Assembly: GCA_012520455.1 (NCBI GenBank)
Contig: JAAYOE010000041.1
Coordinates: 1-60,811, forward strand
DNA length: 60,811 bases
Direction: 5' to 3'
DNA from: Tissierellia bacterium
GTDB lineage: Bacteria > Bacillota > Clostridia > Tissierellales > Sedimentibacteraceae
The translations under genes were made by a program, and so were the position numbers. Below, in pieces: positions 25,628-34,751 of the stretch. Numbering within the stretch: the first letter of the stretch is position 1; every line of letters begins with the position of its first letter. The notes beneath the pieces were generated by a model. The model saw nothing but the letters and a program-made list of their open reading frames with translations. It searched no databases and was not told the DNA's origin.

Positions 25628-26923
25628 ATGGACTTTTTAATTGCAATCATTATATTTGCCTTTTCTCTAATATACAGTATTTCAAAACAAATATCTACAA
25701 TTTTTCCTGTTATTTTAGGCATGCTTGCTTTTTCATCTGTTGCTTATTACAGGGGCTATAAATTGAAGGCCATTCTTGGAATGTTATTAAGGGGTATGAA
25801 AAAATCACTCCCCCTAATGCCGATATTTGCCTTAATAGGAATGATTACAGCCCTTTGGCGGGCCAGCGGCACAATTCCCTTCTTCGTCTATTACGGCACA
25901 AAAATATTAAATCCCGATTATTTCATCTTGTTTTCATTTTTGCTTACCTGCTTCGTCTCATTTGCTTTGGGTACAAGCTTCGGGACAGTGGGAACCATAG
26001 GCATAGTTTTAATAGTTTTGGCTAAAAGCGGCAATGTTGATCTTTATGTTACCGCAGGTGCAGTTATCTCGGGAGCCTTTTTCGGAGACAGGGGCTCTCC
26101 CCTGTCATCCAGTGCAAACTTGGTAGCCCACGTTACGGAGACGGATTTATATGACAATGTAAAAAAAATGTTTATTACCGGAGCCCTGCCATTTTTGGCA
26201 AGTGTGGCGGTCTATTTGTTTTTATCCGAAGCTAACCCCATAAATGTGACAAATACGGGATTAATTGAGAAATTTAACCTCAGCTTCAACCTCCATATTT
26301 CGGTAATTCTTCCTGCCTGCATAATTTTCTTGTCGGCAGCATTAAAGAAGGATGTAAAGATATCAATGTTTTTATCCTTATTGACGGCTATTTTTGTAAG
26401 CAGGTTTATTCAAAATATTTCATTGGGACAAATATTAGATTATATGATTTTCGGTTATCTTAACAGTGACAAAGACCTTACGGGAATCATATCCGGGGGA
26501 GGCTTAGTGACTATGGTTTCTGTTTCATTTGTAGTGCTGGCGGCATCCTCCTATTCTGGTTTATTCGAAGGAACAGGCATGCTGAATGATATTCAGGGAG
26601 CCTTGGATAAAATGAGCAAAAAAGCCGGTGTCTACCTGACAACACTTTTTACCGGCCTTGCAACCTGCGCCTTATGCTGCAACCAGACCCTGCCAATCCT
26701 CCTCACTAAGGACCTGATGGGTGACATCTACAAAAAAAATGGCTTATCTAAAAGCCATTTAGCCATTGATATAGAAAATACAGTAATCCTTGTTGCGGAA
26801 CTCTTCCCCTGGAGTATTGCAATAGGAGTGCCCCTTGCAACAATAGGCGTCGGGCCAAAAGCAATACCCTATGCTGTCTATCTCTACCTGGTACCCATAA
26901 TGGCCCCCCTAACCCGCAGATGA
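25628..26923 (+). CDS. Na+/H+ antiporter NhaC family protein
   Basis: 431 aa from the ATG at 25628 (GGGAG upstream). About 11-12 hydrophobic segments. NhaC-family marks: FALGTSFGTVGTIGIVL, GAVISGAFFGDRGSPLSSSANL (the conserved GDxxSPxS loop), ATCALCCNQTLPILL and a final ELFPWSIAIGVPLAT. It exchanges Na+ (or malate/lactate in MleN-type members) for H+; the ion cannot be settled here. The TGA stop (26921-26923) lies inside a palindromic repeat, and the last residues LTRR may come from it. Confidence 0.88.
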   Translation: MDFLIAIIIFAFSLIYSISKQISTIFPVILGMLAFSSVAYYRGYKLKAILGMLLRGMKKSLPLMPIFALIGMITALWRASGTIPFFVYYGTKILNPDYFILFSFLLTCFVSFALGTSFGTVGTIGIVLIVLAKSGNVDLYVTAGAVISGAFFGDRGSPLSSSANLVAHVTETDLYDNVKKMFITGALPFLASVAVYLFLSEANPINVTNTGLIEKFNLSFNLHISVILPACIIFLSAALKKDVKISMFLSLLTAIFVSRFIQNISLGQILDYMIFGYLNSDKDLTGIISGGGLVTMVSVSFVVLAASSYSGLFEGTGMLNDIQGALDKMSKKAGVYLTTLFTGLATCALCCNQTLPILLTKDLMGDIYKKNGLSKSHLAIDIENTVILVAELFPWSIAIGVPLATIGVGPKAIPYAVYLYLVPIMAPLTRR

Positions 26924-26947
26924 CAAGGGGACGGGGGTACTGTCATC
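26919..26947. repeat. REP-like palindromic repeat, copy A
   Basis: 29 bases: GATGACA and TGTCATC arms around a G-rich core AGGGGACGGGGGTAC. It contains the stop codon of the nhaC-type gene and sits between convergent genes, so it may also act as a terminator. Two more copies lie at 28348 (inverted) and 53518. Confidence 0.85.
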
Positions 26948-26962
26948 TTCCGGCCTTGGTTT

Positions 26963-28234
26963 CTAAAGTTTTCTAATTTGAAAATTATCAGCAAGAAGGG
27001 GGAAGTTTTGAGGAAATTCATATCCTAAGCCCCAGTAGCTTATTCCTCTTAAGCCGTATTCTTTAACCGTATCAAATTTCGCCTGGGCGCTTCTTGCATC
27101 TTCAAACCACACTTCATGAGCATTCCCCTCCGCATCCCTATAATGAAAATAGGGTGACTGGCTTACATAGTCATAATAGATTTCAGCCATGTGCTCATAG
27201 GCTAAATTTATAGCGTCCTGAACACTGATTGTGGCAGCTTCATCACCTTCCTGAAAGGGAATCTTCCAGTCTCTTGCATATATTTGAAACCCCATCAATA
27301 TTTTATCTCTTGGGATGACCGTCACTGCATAATCAAGAACCCTCCTGATTTCATTTAAGGGTGAAATGGCCCTGGGCATTCCTCCCCTCCACCCCCATTC
27401 ATATGTCATGAGAACCACAAAATCAGCCAGCCTTCCATGGGCCGGGTAATCGTGGGCTTCATACAGCAGTCCCACCTGCTCGCCGCTTAATTTAGGCGCC
27501 AAGGAAGTGGAAACAAAAAATCCTTCTTCATGCAGCCTGTTTACGGTGCTTTCCAAAAAATTATTGTAGGCTTCCCTGTCTTCGGGAAGGACATATTCAA
27601 AATCAATGTTTAAGCCTTGGTATCCTTTTTCTCTCATGGTATTTATGATGTTTTCCTGCAAGGTGTCAATTGTATCAGGGTTGTTTAAGACAAGGTGGGC
27701 TAAATTTTCTCCTGCCACATTGACAGTGAAATTGACAAGTGACATCATGGGCACGACCCCTTGAGAATAAGCTTCTGCTATTGCCGCCTCATCGGCAATA
27801 CTAACTAAGCTTCCGTCTTCGTTTATCAAGTATGCAAAGGGACTTAAGTATGTCAAATATGGTCCCGCATCTCTCACTATGGGAACAGCTTCCGAACCCA
27901 AGAAATAGGTAAAGGCATTTACATCTATTTCAGGCTTGGGTTTTTGAGGTATTGTAAGTACATATCCCGGGTAAATCAAATCCGGATTTAATATTCTGTT
28001 TTCCCACAGCAAATTTTGGGGACTGACCCCATATTTTTGTGCTATTTGCCAAATCGTATCTCCCTTTTGTACAGTGTATGTTTGCCGGCCGGTGGGTATG
28101 AGAAGAGCATGACCGGGCAGCAAAATGTCAGGATTGTTTAACTTGTTAAGGTTTACGATATCCTCAATGGTCACATTATATCGATCAGCTATCTGCCACA
28201 AGGCTTCGCCTCTTTTGACAACATGAATAATCAT
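26963..28234 (-). CDS. Spore cortex-fragment lytic enzyme, LysM-GH18 (SleL/YaaH type)
   Basis: A 423-aa protein. Two N-terminal LysM repeats (residues ~2-46 and ~51-95) bind peptidoglycan; then a GH18 domain (~105-423) with GLNIDFEYV near 207-215, whose final Glu is the catalytic acid, and a late YWGLGYEFP segment. The family (B. subtilis YaaH, Clostridium SleL) is an N-acetylglucosaminidase that degrades cortex fragments during germination. It has no signal peptide, as is normal for proteins packed in the spore from the mother cell. Only a short upstream region is available, with no clear sigma-E/K promoter recognised. Confidence 0.88.
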   Translation of the reverse strand: MIIHVVKRGEALWQIADRYNVTIEDIVNLNKLNNPDILLPGHALLIPTGRQTYTVQKGDTIWQIAQKYGVSPQNLLWENRILNPDLIYPGYVLTIPQKPKPEIDVNAFTYFLGSEAVPIVRDAGPYLTYLSPFAYLINEDGSLVSIADEAAIAEAYSQGVVPMMSLVNFTVNVAGENLAHLVLNNPDTIDTLQENIINTMREKGYQGLNIDFEYVLPEDREAYNNFLESTVNRLHEEGFFVSTSLAPKLSGEQVGLLYEAHDYPAHGRLADFVVLMTYEWGWRGGMPRAISPLNEIRRVLDYAVTVIPRDKILMGFQIYARDWKIPFQEGDEAATISVQDAINLAYEHMAEIYYDYVSQSPYFHYRDAEGNAHEVWFEDARSAQAKFDTVKEYGLRGISYWGLGYEFPQNFPLLADNFQIRKL

Positions 28235-28299
28235 AACTTCCCCCTTTATTCCCTTTGTAATAATATATTCAGTTGTCCATTCTTAATGATAAAAATTTT

Positions 28300-28335
28300 A
28301 GGGACGGTTCTTTTCATTCTTCTAAAAACCGTCCC
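28300..28335. repeat. Second inverted repeat, GGGACGGTT type
   Basis: Arms GGGACGGTT and AACCGTCCC around an 18-base AT-rich loop containing CTTTT. This GGGACGGTTCTTTT unit is, as I recall, a common REP-like sequence in Clostridia, often linked to IS200/RAYT-type transposases. It stands 12 bases from copy B of the other repeat. Confidence 0.65.
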
Positions 28336-28347
28336 CAAGAACAATTT

Positions 28348-28375
28348 GATGACACTACCCCCGTCCCCTTGTCAT
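28348..28375. repeat. REP-like palindromic repeat, copy B (inverted)
   Basis: 28 bases, the reverse complement of copies A and C: GATGACA arm, C-rich core CTACCCCCGTCCCCTTG, then TCAT. It contains the TGA stop of purD (28372-28374). Confidence 0.85.
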
Positions 28376-29625
28376 ATTTTTGCTATGTCGGTCCTGTACT
28401 GGATCTTATCAAAATGAACTTTGGTGATATTTTTGTATACCTTATTTCTTGCTTCTTCCAGGGTCCTTCCCATGGCCGTAAGGGCTAATACCCTTCCCCC
28501 GTCGGTAAGAGTCTTGTCTCCTGATATTTTGGTCCCCCCGTGGAAAATGATTATATCATCATCTACATCATTTAAGCCTGTGATTTCTTTTCCTTTTTCA
28601 TAGCTTTCAGGATACCCTCCGGAAGCCAATACAACGGTTACACACTTGTTATCATCCCATACCAAATCATCTTCCGACAGATTGCCTTCAATGCATTTTT
28701 GCATTATATCAATCAAATCGGATTTAAGTCTCGGTAAAACCACTTCCGTTTCAGGGTCCCCGAACCGGGTATTGTATTCCAAGACCTTGGCCCGGTTGTT
28801 TTCAATCATGAGGCCTATGAACAAGACCCCTTTAAAGATAATGCCTTCATTTAAAAATCCCTTCATGGTCCTGTCCAGTATATATTCTTTTATATATTGG
28901 TTTAATTCTTCATTAAAAATAGTGTTGGGCGAAAAGCACCCCATCCCTCCGGTATTGAGTCCCTTGTCATCGTCATAAGCTTTTTTGTAATCCCTGGCGC
29001 TTTCCATTGAGATCATATTCTTACCGTCCACGAAGCACAGGAGGGAAGCTTCCGTTCCACGGAGGAATTCTTCAATAACCACTGTATTTCCCGCATCGCC
29101 AAAGAGTTTTTTATCCATGATGCTTTTAATTGCTTCTTCTGCTTCCTTTTTGCTTTCACAAATCAAGACACCCTTGCCTGCAGCCAAACCGTCAGCTTTC
29201 ACAACTATAGGAGTGTTGAATTTATCGAGGTCCCCTATGGCCTTTTCGGAACTTGTATACACTTCATACCGGGCCGAAGGAATTGAATACTTTTTCATAA
29301 AGTCCTTGGAATATGACTTGCTTCCTTCGAATTTAGCACCTGCTTTCAGGGGGCCGAAAGCCTTTATTCCTTTTTCATTGAGCATATCGACCAAGCCTGC
29401 CACCAAAGGGGCTTCAGGTCCCACCACAACCATATCTATTCTTGAATCAAGAGAAAACTTGACTAATTTATTCAGGTCATCCGCCTTTATGTCGAGGCAT
29501 TCCGCAATTTGTGATATGCCTGCATTTCCGGGGGCACAGTAGAGCTTTGACACTTTGCTGCTTTGTTTCAGTTTCCAGCAAATAGCATGCTCTCTTGCCC
29601 CGCTTCCAACTACAAGAACTTTCAT
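28372..29625 (-). CDS. purD: Phosphoribosylamine-glycine ligase
   Basis: 417 aa, usual length. ATP-grasp enzyme of step 2 of IMP synthesis. Seen: VVGSGAREHAICWKL at the N-terminus, VGPEAPLVAGLVD, VVKADGLAAGKGV, NTGGMGCFSPN and EYNTRFGDPETEVVLPRL with metal ligands. It starts 8 bases after the purH stop. The last gene of the purine operon; its stop lies within a palindromic repeat that probably ends the transcript. Last codons NIA/KI just before the repeat give no sign of a damaged end. Confidence 0.96.
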   Translation of the reverse strand: MKVLVVGSGAREHAICWKLKQSSKVSKLYCAPGNAGISQIAECLDIKADDLNKLVKFSLDSRIDMVVVGPEAPLVAGLVDMLNEKGIKAFGPLKAGAKFEGSKSYSKDFMKKYSIPSARYEVYTSSEKAIGDLDKFNTPIVVKADGLAAGKGVLICESKKEAEEAIKSIMDKKLFGDAGNTVVIEEFLRGTEASLLCFVDGKNMISMESARDYKKAYDDDKGLNTGGMGCFSPNTIFNEELNQYIKEYILDRTMKGFLNEGIIFKGVLFIGLMIENNRAKVLEYNTRFGDPETEVVLPRLKSDLIDIMQKCIEGNLSEDDLVWDDNKCVTVVLASGGYPESYEKGKEITGLNDVDDDIIIFHGGTKISGDKTLTDGGRVLALTAMGRTLEEARNKVYKNITKVHFDKIQYRTDIAKI

Positions 29626-29633
29626 ATTTCCTC

Positions 29634-31190
29634 CTAATGTTTAAAGTGTCTCATGCCGGTGAAAACCATTGATATCTTGTGCTTGTTGCATGCTTCTATG
29701 GATTCGTCATCCTTTAGAGAGCCTCCGGGCTGAATTATGGCTCTTATTCCGGCTTTTGCTGCTTCTTCCACACAATCGGGGAAGGGGAAAAATGCATCCG
29801 ATGCAAGAACTGCCCCCTTGGTACTGTCCTTTCCCAAGAATTCATGGGCGTGCTCGATTGCCTGCCTGCATGCCCAGATGCGGTTAACCTGGCCGGGTCC
29901 GATTCCAAGAGACCGGCCGTCTTTAACTATGGTGATGGCATTTGATTTAGTATGCTTTACTATTTTCCATGCCATGATGAGATCCTTCATTTCCTTTTCA
30001 GAGGGCTTTTCAAGAGTCACGGTTTTTAAGTCTTCACCTTCAGGCAGCAGCTTTGAATCAATTTCCTGAACCAAGATGCCACCGGCAACTTTCTTGATAT
30101 CATAGGCATACTCATCCTGCCTTTGCAATATCTTATCTATCTGTAGGAGCCTTATATTTTTCTTTGATTTAAGCACCCTTAAGGCTTCTTGACTATATGA
30201 GGGAGCAGCGATTATTTCAACAAATATTTTATTGATTTCCTCTGCTGTCTTTTCGTCGACTTCCCTGTTGAAAACCACTATGCCTCCAAAGATTGAAACA
30301 GGGTCGGCACTGTATGCCTTCATGTAGGCATCGTATATATTTTCACCTGACCCGACTCCGCATGGATTTGCATGCTTGCATGCAACGACACAAGGTTCCT
30401 GAAATTCTTTCAATAACTCAAGGGCTCCGTTGGTATCATTGATGTTGTTAAAGGATAATTCCTTGCCGTGAAGCTGGATTGCAGATGTCAAAAGGCCTTT
30501 CGTATTCCCGATTTCTTTATAAAAGGCAGCCTTTTGGTGAGGGTTTTCCCCATATCGCATTTCCTGTACCTTTTCAAAGGTCATTGTAAAGGTATGAGGC
30601 AGACAAGTATCTTCCCTTTCTCTTTTCATGTAAGAAGATATCAGGGCGTCGTAATGGGCTGTATGTGAAAAAGCTTTGGAGCAAAGATAAAACTTGGTGT
30701 CCAAAGAAACTTCCTTCTTTTCCCTCAATTCACCAATAACCCTTTCATAATCCTCCGGGTCCACAATGACAGCCACATCCCGGTAATTTTTGGCTGCGGC
30801 CCTAAGCATAGTGGGACCGCCTATATCTATATTTTCAATTGCTTCTTCCCTAGTGACCCCTTCTTTTAAAATAGTTTCTTTAAATGGGTATAAGTTTACA
30901 ACTACCAGGTCTGTTGTTTGAATATTCAGGTCTGAAAGCTCTTTCATATGGTCAGGCTTATCCCGCCTTGCCAAAATCCCCGCATGAATATTGGGGTGGA
31001 GGGTCTTTACCCTCCCATCCAGGCATTCAGGAAATTTTGTTATTTCGGAAATCCCTTTAACCTTAATTCCTGCCTCCTTCAAGGTTTTGTGGGTTCCTCC
31101 CGTCGAGATGATTTCAACTCCCAGGTTTTCCAACTCCCCGGCAAATTCAACTATCCCTTTTTTATCCGATACACTTATTAAGGCTCTCAT
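29634..31190 (-). CDS. purH: Bifunctional AICAR transformylase / IMP cyclohydrolase
   Basis: 518 aa, usual length. N-terminal MGS-like IMP cyclohydrolase domain ([41 protein letters not shown]), C-terminal AICAR transformylase ([11 protein letters not shown] with the catalytic Lys-His, [12 protein letters not shown], ending GMRHFKH). Catalyses the last two steps to IMP. It starts 4 bases after the purN stop, so coupling is likely. Confidence 0.96.
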   Translation of the reverse strand: MRALISVSDKKGIVEFAGELENLGVEIISTGGTHKTLKEAGIKVKGISEITKFPECLDGRVKTLHPNIHAGILARRDKPDHMKELSDLNIQTTDLVVVNLYPFKETILKEGVTREEAIENIDIGGPTMLRAAAKNYRDVAVIVDPEDYERVIGELREKKEVSLDTKFYLCSKAFSHTAHYDALISSYMKREREDTCLPHTFTMTFEKVQEMRYGENPHQKAAFYKEIGNTKGLLTSAIQLHGKELSFNNINDTNGALELLKEFQEPCVVACKHANPCGVGSGENIYDAYMKAYSADPVSIFGGIVVFNREVDEKTAEEINKIFVEIIAAPSYSQEALRVLKSKKNIRLLQIDKILQRQDEYAYDIKKVAGGILVQEIDSKLLPEGEDLKTVTLEKPSEKEMKDLIMAWKIVKHTKSNAITIVKDGRSLGIGPGQVNRIWACRQAIEHAHEFLGKDSTKGAVLASDAFFPFPDCVEEAAKAGIRAIIQPGGSLKDDESIEACNKHKISMVFTGMRHFKH

Positions 31191-31194
31191 AACT

Positions 31195-31821
31195 TCACTC
31201 CTTTATTATTACTTTTCTTCCTTCTATTTGTATTTTCCCTTCGCAATAATACTTAACAGCCAAAGGAAGAATTTTGTGCTCAATTTTTAGTACTTTGGCC
31301 TGCAGGCTTTCCGCAGTGTCATCATCAGCCACTTCAACCGCTTCCTGGATGATGATGGGACCTGTATCGGCCTCTTCATCAACAAAATGCACTGTTGCCC
31401 CGCTTATTTTAACCCCGTAATTTATAACCTCTTCATGAACCTTGATTCCATAATACCCTTTTCCGCAAAAGGCAGGTATCAAGGAAGGATGGATATTGAT
31501 TATCCGGTTCTTGTACTCCCCGATAAACTTGGGTGTTAGAATTTTGAGATAGCCTGCCAAAACTACCAATTCAACATCATGGGCCTTTAATTCATCAATG
31601 ATTGCATTGTTGAAGGCCTCAAAGCTTTCATAATCCTTTTGCCTTATATAGACGGCATCAATCTTGTATTTTTCGGCCCTTTCCAAGCCGTAAGCATCTT
31701 TTCTGTTTGAAATTACGACTTTTATTATGCCCTTGATGGTCCCCTTCTCAATATAGTCTATCAAGGACTGAAGGTTGGTACCCGAACCTGAAATCAATAC
31801 CCCTATTTTTACCTGTGGCAT
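31195..31821 (-). CDS. purN: Phosphoribosylglycinamide formyltransferase
   Basis: 208 aa. Formyl-THF-dependent GART. Seen: [32 protein letters not shown]-like strand, [13 protein letters not shown], and the catalytic [10 protein letters not shown], then [17 protein letters not shown]. The start overlaps the purM stop by 13 bases, with GGCGGG as ribosome site inside purM. Confidence 0.96.
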   Translation of the reverse strand: MPQVKIGVLISGSGTNLQSLIDYIEKGTIKGIIKVVISNRKDAYGLERAEKYKIDAVYIRQKDYESFEAFNNAIIDELKAHDVELVVLAGYLKILTPKFIGEYKNRIINIHPSLIPAFCGKGYYGIKVHEEVINYGVKISGATVHFVDEEADTGPIIIQEAVEVADDDTAESLQAKVLKIEHKILPLAVKYYCEGKIQIEGRKVIIKE

Positions 31822-32849
31822 ATTTTCAGCCCGCCTTCCCTTTTAACGCACCTTCCTATAATTACGGGACTTTCTCCCACACTTTTCAAGTAATTAAAAA
31901 CATCATCCCCCATGTCTTTTCCCACTGCCAAAACAATTCCGATACCCATGTTGAAGGTAGCGTACATTTCATCAATATCAATGTTTCCTTCTTTTTGTAT
32001 AAGCTTGAATATAGGCAGGACCTTGATGTCTGCCGTGTCAATATCTCCTGTTATCCCTTCCGGAAACATCCTCGGGATATTTTCGTAAAATCCTCCCCCG
32101 GTAATATTAGAAATACCTTTTATTTCAAATTTTGATATCAAGTCTAAAATCAGCTTTGCATAAATCCTAGTGGGGGTTAACAATTCTTCTCCCAAGGTGG
32201 ACCCTAATTCATCCACATACTGGTTGATATCATAATTTTTATGACTGAAAAAAACCTTCCTTACCAGGGAATACCCGTTGCTGTGAATTCCGCTTGAAGG
32301 AATCCCTATGAGGAGGTCTCCTTCTTTTATTTTGGAGCCGTCTATAATTTTCTTTTTATCAACAATTCCGACACAAAATCCGGCTATATCATATTCTCCC
32401 TCACCGTACAGGCCCGGCATTTCTGCCGTTTCTCCTCCTATCAGGGCACATCCTGCCTTAAGGCAGCCTTCCGCCACCCCCTTGACGATGCTTGCTGCCT
32501 TTTTAGGCTTCAGCTTGCCTGTTGCAATGTAATCCAAGAAAAACAAAGGCTTTGCCCCTTGGCATATCACATCGTTTACACACATGGCTACGGCATCTTC
32601 CCCGATCGTGTCATGCTTGTCTGCCATGAAGGCAACCATAAGCTTGGTACCGACCCCGTCGGTTCCGGAAACCAGGACAGGTTCTTCGTATTCGTCCTTG
32701 TTGATTTCAAACATGGCTCCAAAACCGCCTATGCTTGACATTACACCCTTTGTATGTGTTTTTTCAACATAACCTTTAATCAGCTTTACCGTTTCATAGC
32801 CGGATTCAACATCGACACCTGAATCCTTATAAGTCAGTTTTTCGTCCAT
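31809..32849 (-). CDS. purM: Phosphoribosylformylglycinamidine cyclo-ligase (AIR synthetase)
   Basis: 346 aa. [15 protein letters not shown] at the start, [46 protein letters not shown] and [14 protein letters not shown] are the PurM signature segments. AGGAGG precedes the ATG; 9 bases follow the purF stop. ATP-dependent ring closure of FGAM. Confidence 0.96.
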   Translation of the reverse strand: MDEKLTYKDSGVDVESGYETVKLIKGYVEKTHTKGVMSSIGGFGAMFEINKDEYEEPVLVSGTDGVGTKLMVAFMADKHDTIGEDAVAMCVNDVICQGAKPLFFLDYIATGKLKPKKAASIVKGVAEGCLKAGCALIGGETAEMPGLYGEGEYDIAGFCVGIVDKKKIIDGSKIKEGDLLIGIPSSGIHSNGYSLVRKVFFSHKNYDINQYVDELGSTLGEELLTPTRIYAKLILDLISKFEIKGISNITGGGFYENIPRMFPEGITGDIDTADIKVLPIFKLIQKEGNIDIDEMYATFNMGIGIVLAVGKDMGDDVFNYLKSVGESPVIIGRCVKREGGLKICHR

Positions 32850-32858
32850 AATACCTCC

Positions 32859-34244
32859 TTATATCCCGTTGTTGGGCACCTCCATGGGGTAGTCTCCGTT
32901 TAAGCATGCCTTGCAGTAACCTGCGCTTGAATCAGTCGACTTGATTAAGCTTTCCAAGCTTAAGAAATGCAGGCTGTCAGCTTTAATATGGTCTCTTATT
33001 TCCTCTATTGTTTTGTTTGCACCTATTAATTTGCTCCTGTCGGGGGTATTGATGCCGAAGAAGCAGGAATGTGTAACGGGAGGAGAAGCTATCCTCACAT
33101 GGACTTCCTTAGCCCCTGCTTCCTTAACCATGTTTACGATCTGCCTCGTAGTAGTCCCCCTTACTATGCTGTCATCTACCATTACTACAACCTTGCCCTC
33201 GACTAATTCTCTCAAGATACTGAGTTTTGTCTTTACTCCCTGCTCTCTTAAGCTTTGTTTCGGCTCTATGAAGGTTCTTTTGGCATACCTGTTCTTAATG
33301 ATTCCAAGGCCGTAGGGGATATTTAATTCAGCTGCATATCCCAAGGCAGCAGGAGTTCCCGAGTCAGGCACGCAAAATACCAAATCAGCCTTGACGGGTG
33401 CTTCCTGGGCTAAAAGCCTTCCCGAATTATACCTGGTCCGGTATACATTTACACCGTCCAAGTTGCTGTCCGGCCTTGCAAAATATACATGCTCAAATAT
33501 GCACAGCCTTTGCTGGGCATATTTGGTGGTTTTTATGCTGGTAACCCCTTCTTCGTTTATAACGACAATCTCACCCGGCTCAACATCTCTTAAAAATTGG
33601 CCCCCCATAGCAGTAATTCCGCAGCTTTCCGAGGCTAAGAGATATCCGTCCTCCCTTTTCCCCAGGCAGAGGGGTCTTAAGCCATAGTTGTCCCTGACCC
33701 CGATAAGCTCTTTTTCCGTCATGAACACAAAAGCATATGCTCCTTTTAATAGTTCCATTGTGGTTTGAATAGACCTAACCATGCTGCCCCTGTATTGTCT
33801 CGAGACTAAATTTGCTACGACTTCGGAGTCAGTTTGAGTTTGAAATATCACACCTTCATTTTCAAGTATTTCTCTTAAGGAATCTGCATTAACCAAATTT
33901 CCGTTATGAGCTAAAGCTATTGACCCTTCCTTGTATCTGACTACTAAGGGCTGGGCATTATGTTTTTCCCTTTCTCCGTCATTGGAATACCTCACATGGC
34001 CGATTGCTATGTTGCCCGATAAGCTGTCAATAATCTCCTGATTCAGAACATCAGCCACCAAACCCATGTCCTTGTGAAACTTGATTTTTTCCCCCGTATG
34101 AATGGCAATCCCCGCACTTTCCTGCCCCCTGTGCTGCAAGGCAAATAAGCCGTAATAGATAAGCCTGCTCGTAACATCGTTATTATCCGTATAAACCCCG
34201 ACAACACCGCATTCTTCATGTAATTTATCTTCGTCTAAAAACAT
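32859..34244 (-). CDS. purF: Amidophosphoribosyltransferase
   Basis: 461 aa, Bacillus-type PurF. Short propeptide MFLDEDKLHEE before the catalytic N-terminal Cys (CGVVGVYTD), glutaminase motif GHVRYSNDG, PRPP-binding VVMVDDSIVRGTT, and cysteines near the C-terminus (CFFGINTP and CKACLNGDYPME) that bind the [4Fe-4S] cluster of this clade. It catalyses the committed step of purine synthesis and is feedback-inhibited by nucleotides in the family. Confidence 0.96.
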   Translation of the reverse strand: MFLDEDKLHEECGVVGVYTDNNDVTSRLIYYGLFALQHRGQESAGIAIHTGEKIKFHKDMGLVADVLNQEIIDSLSGNIAIGHVRYSNDGEREKHNAQPLVVRYKEGSIALAHNGNLVNADSLREILENEGVIFQTQTDSEVVANLVSRQYRGSMVRSIQTTMELLKGAYAFVFMTEKELIGVRDNYGLRPLCLGKREDGYLLASESCGITAMGGQFLRDVEPGEIVVINEEGVTSIKTTKYAQQRLCIFEHVYFARPDSNLDGVNVYRTRYNSGRLLAQEAPVKADLVFCVPDSGTPAALGYAAELNIPYGLGIIKNRYAKRTFIEPKQSLREQGVKTKLSILRELVEGKVVVMVDDSIVRGTTTRQIVNMVKEAGAKEVHVRIASPPVTHSCFFGINTPDRSKLIGANKTIEEIRDHIKADSLHFLSLESLIKSTDSSAGYCKACLNGDYPMEVPNNGI

Positions 34245-34253
34245 AATATCTCC

Positions 34254-34742
34254 TTACTTCAACCTTTCATTTAATTTCTTGTCTTTTTCAAAAACCTTTT
34301 CTGCCATTTGTTTCTTATAATCCTTAAATTTATCTCTCAAACCGTCATATTTCACCGACAATATCTGTATGGCCAAAAGGGCTGCATTTTCTGCTGCATT
34401 TATTCCTACAGTTGCAACAGGTACTCCCGGAGGCATCTGTACTATTGAAAACAAAGCATCCATCCCGTCTAATTCAGATGATTTAATGGGGATTCCTATT
34501 ACGGGCAGGTTTGTACACCCTGCCAGAACTCCCGGCAGGTGAGCGGCCTTTCCCGCTGCCGCAATAATCAGCTCATAGCCCTTATCAGCTGCACTTCTTG
34601 CAAATTCCAAAGCTTCAAAGGGAGTCCTGTGGGCTGACAAAACCCTGACACTTACCTCTACACCGAAATCTTTTAAAATATTATAAGCCTTTTCAACAAT
34701 CGGAAAGTCTGAATCGCTTCCCATAATCAGTCCTATTTTCAT
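34254..34742 (-). CDS. purE: N5-carboxyaminoimidazole ribonucleotide mutase
   Basis: 162 aa. LIMGSDSDFPIVEKA at the N-terminus, SAHRTPFEALEFA, IAAAGKAAHLPGVLAGCTNLPVIGIP and MPPGVPVATVGIN are the PurE signature segments. The AHLPG loop with Ser/His residues matches class I (N5-CAIR) enzymes as far as I can judge. No purK lies in this window. It sits 9 bases after the purL stop and 9 before purF. Confidence 0.95.
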   Translation of the reverse strand: MKIGLIMGSDSDFPIVEKAYNILKDFGVEVSVRVLSAHRTPFEALEFARSAADKGYELIIAAAGKAAHLPGVLAGCTNLPVIGIPIKSSELDGMDALFSIVQMPPGVPVATVGINAAENAALLAIQILSVKYDGLRDKFKDYKKQMAEKVFEKDKKLNERLK

Positions 34743-34751
34743 TTTTCCTCC

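Noticed and set aside
26900-28400. A remnant insertion sequence between nhaC-type gene and purD
   Set aside because: Only short palindromic repeats flank an intact sleL-type gene; no transposase frame or target duplication is visible.
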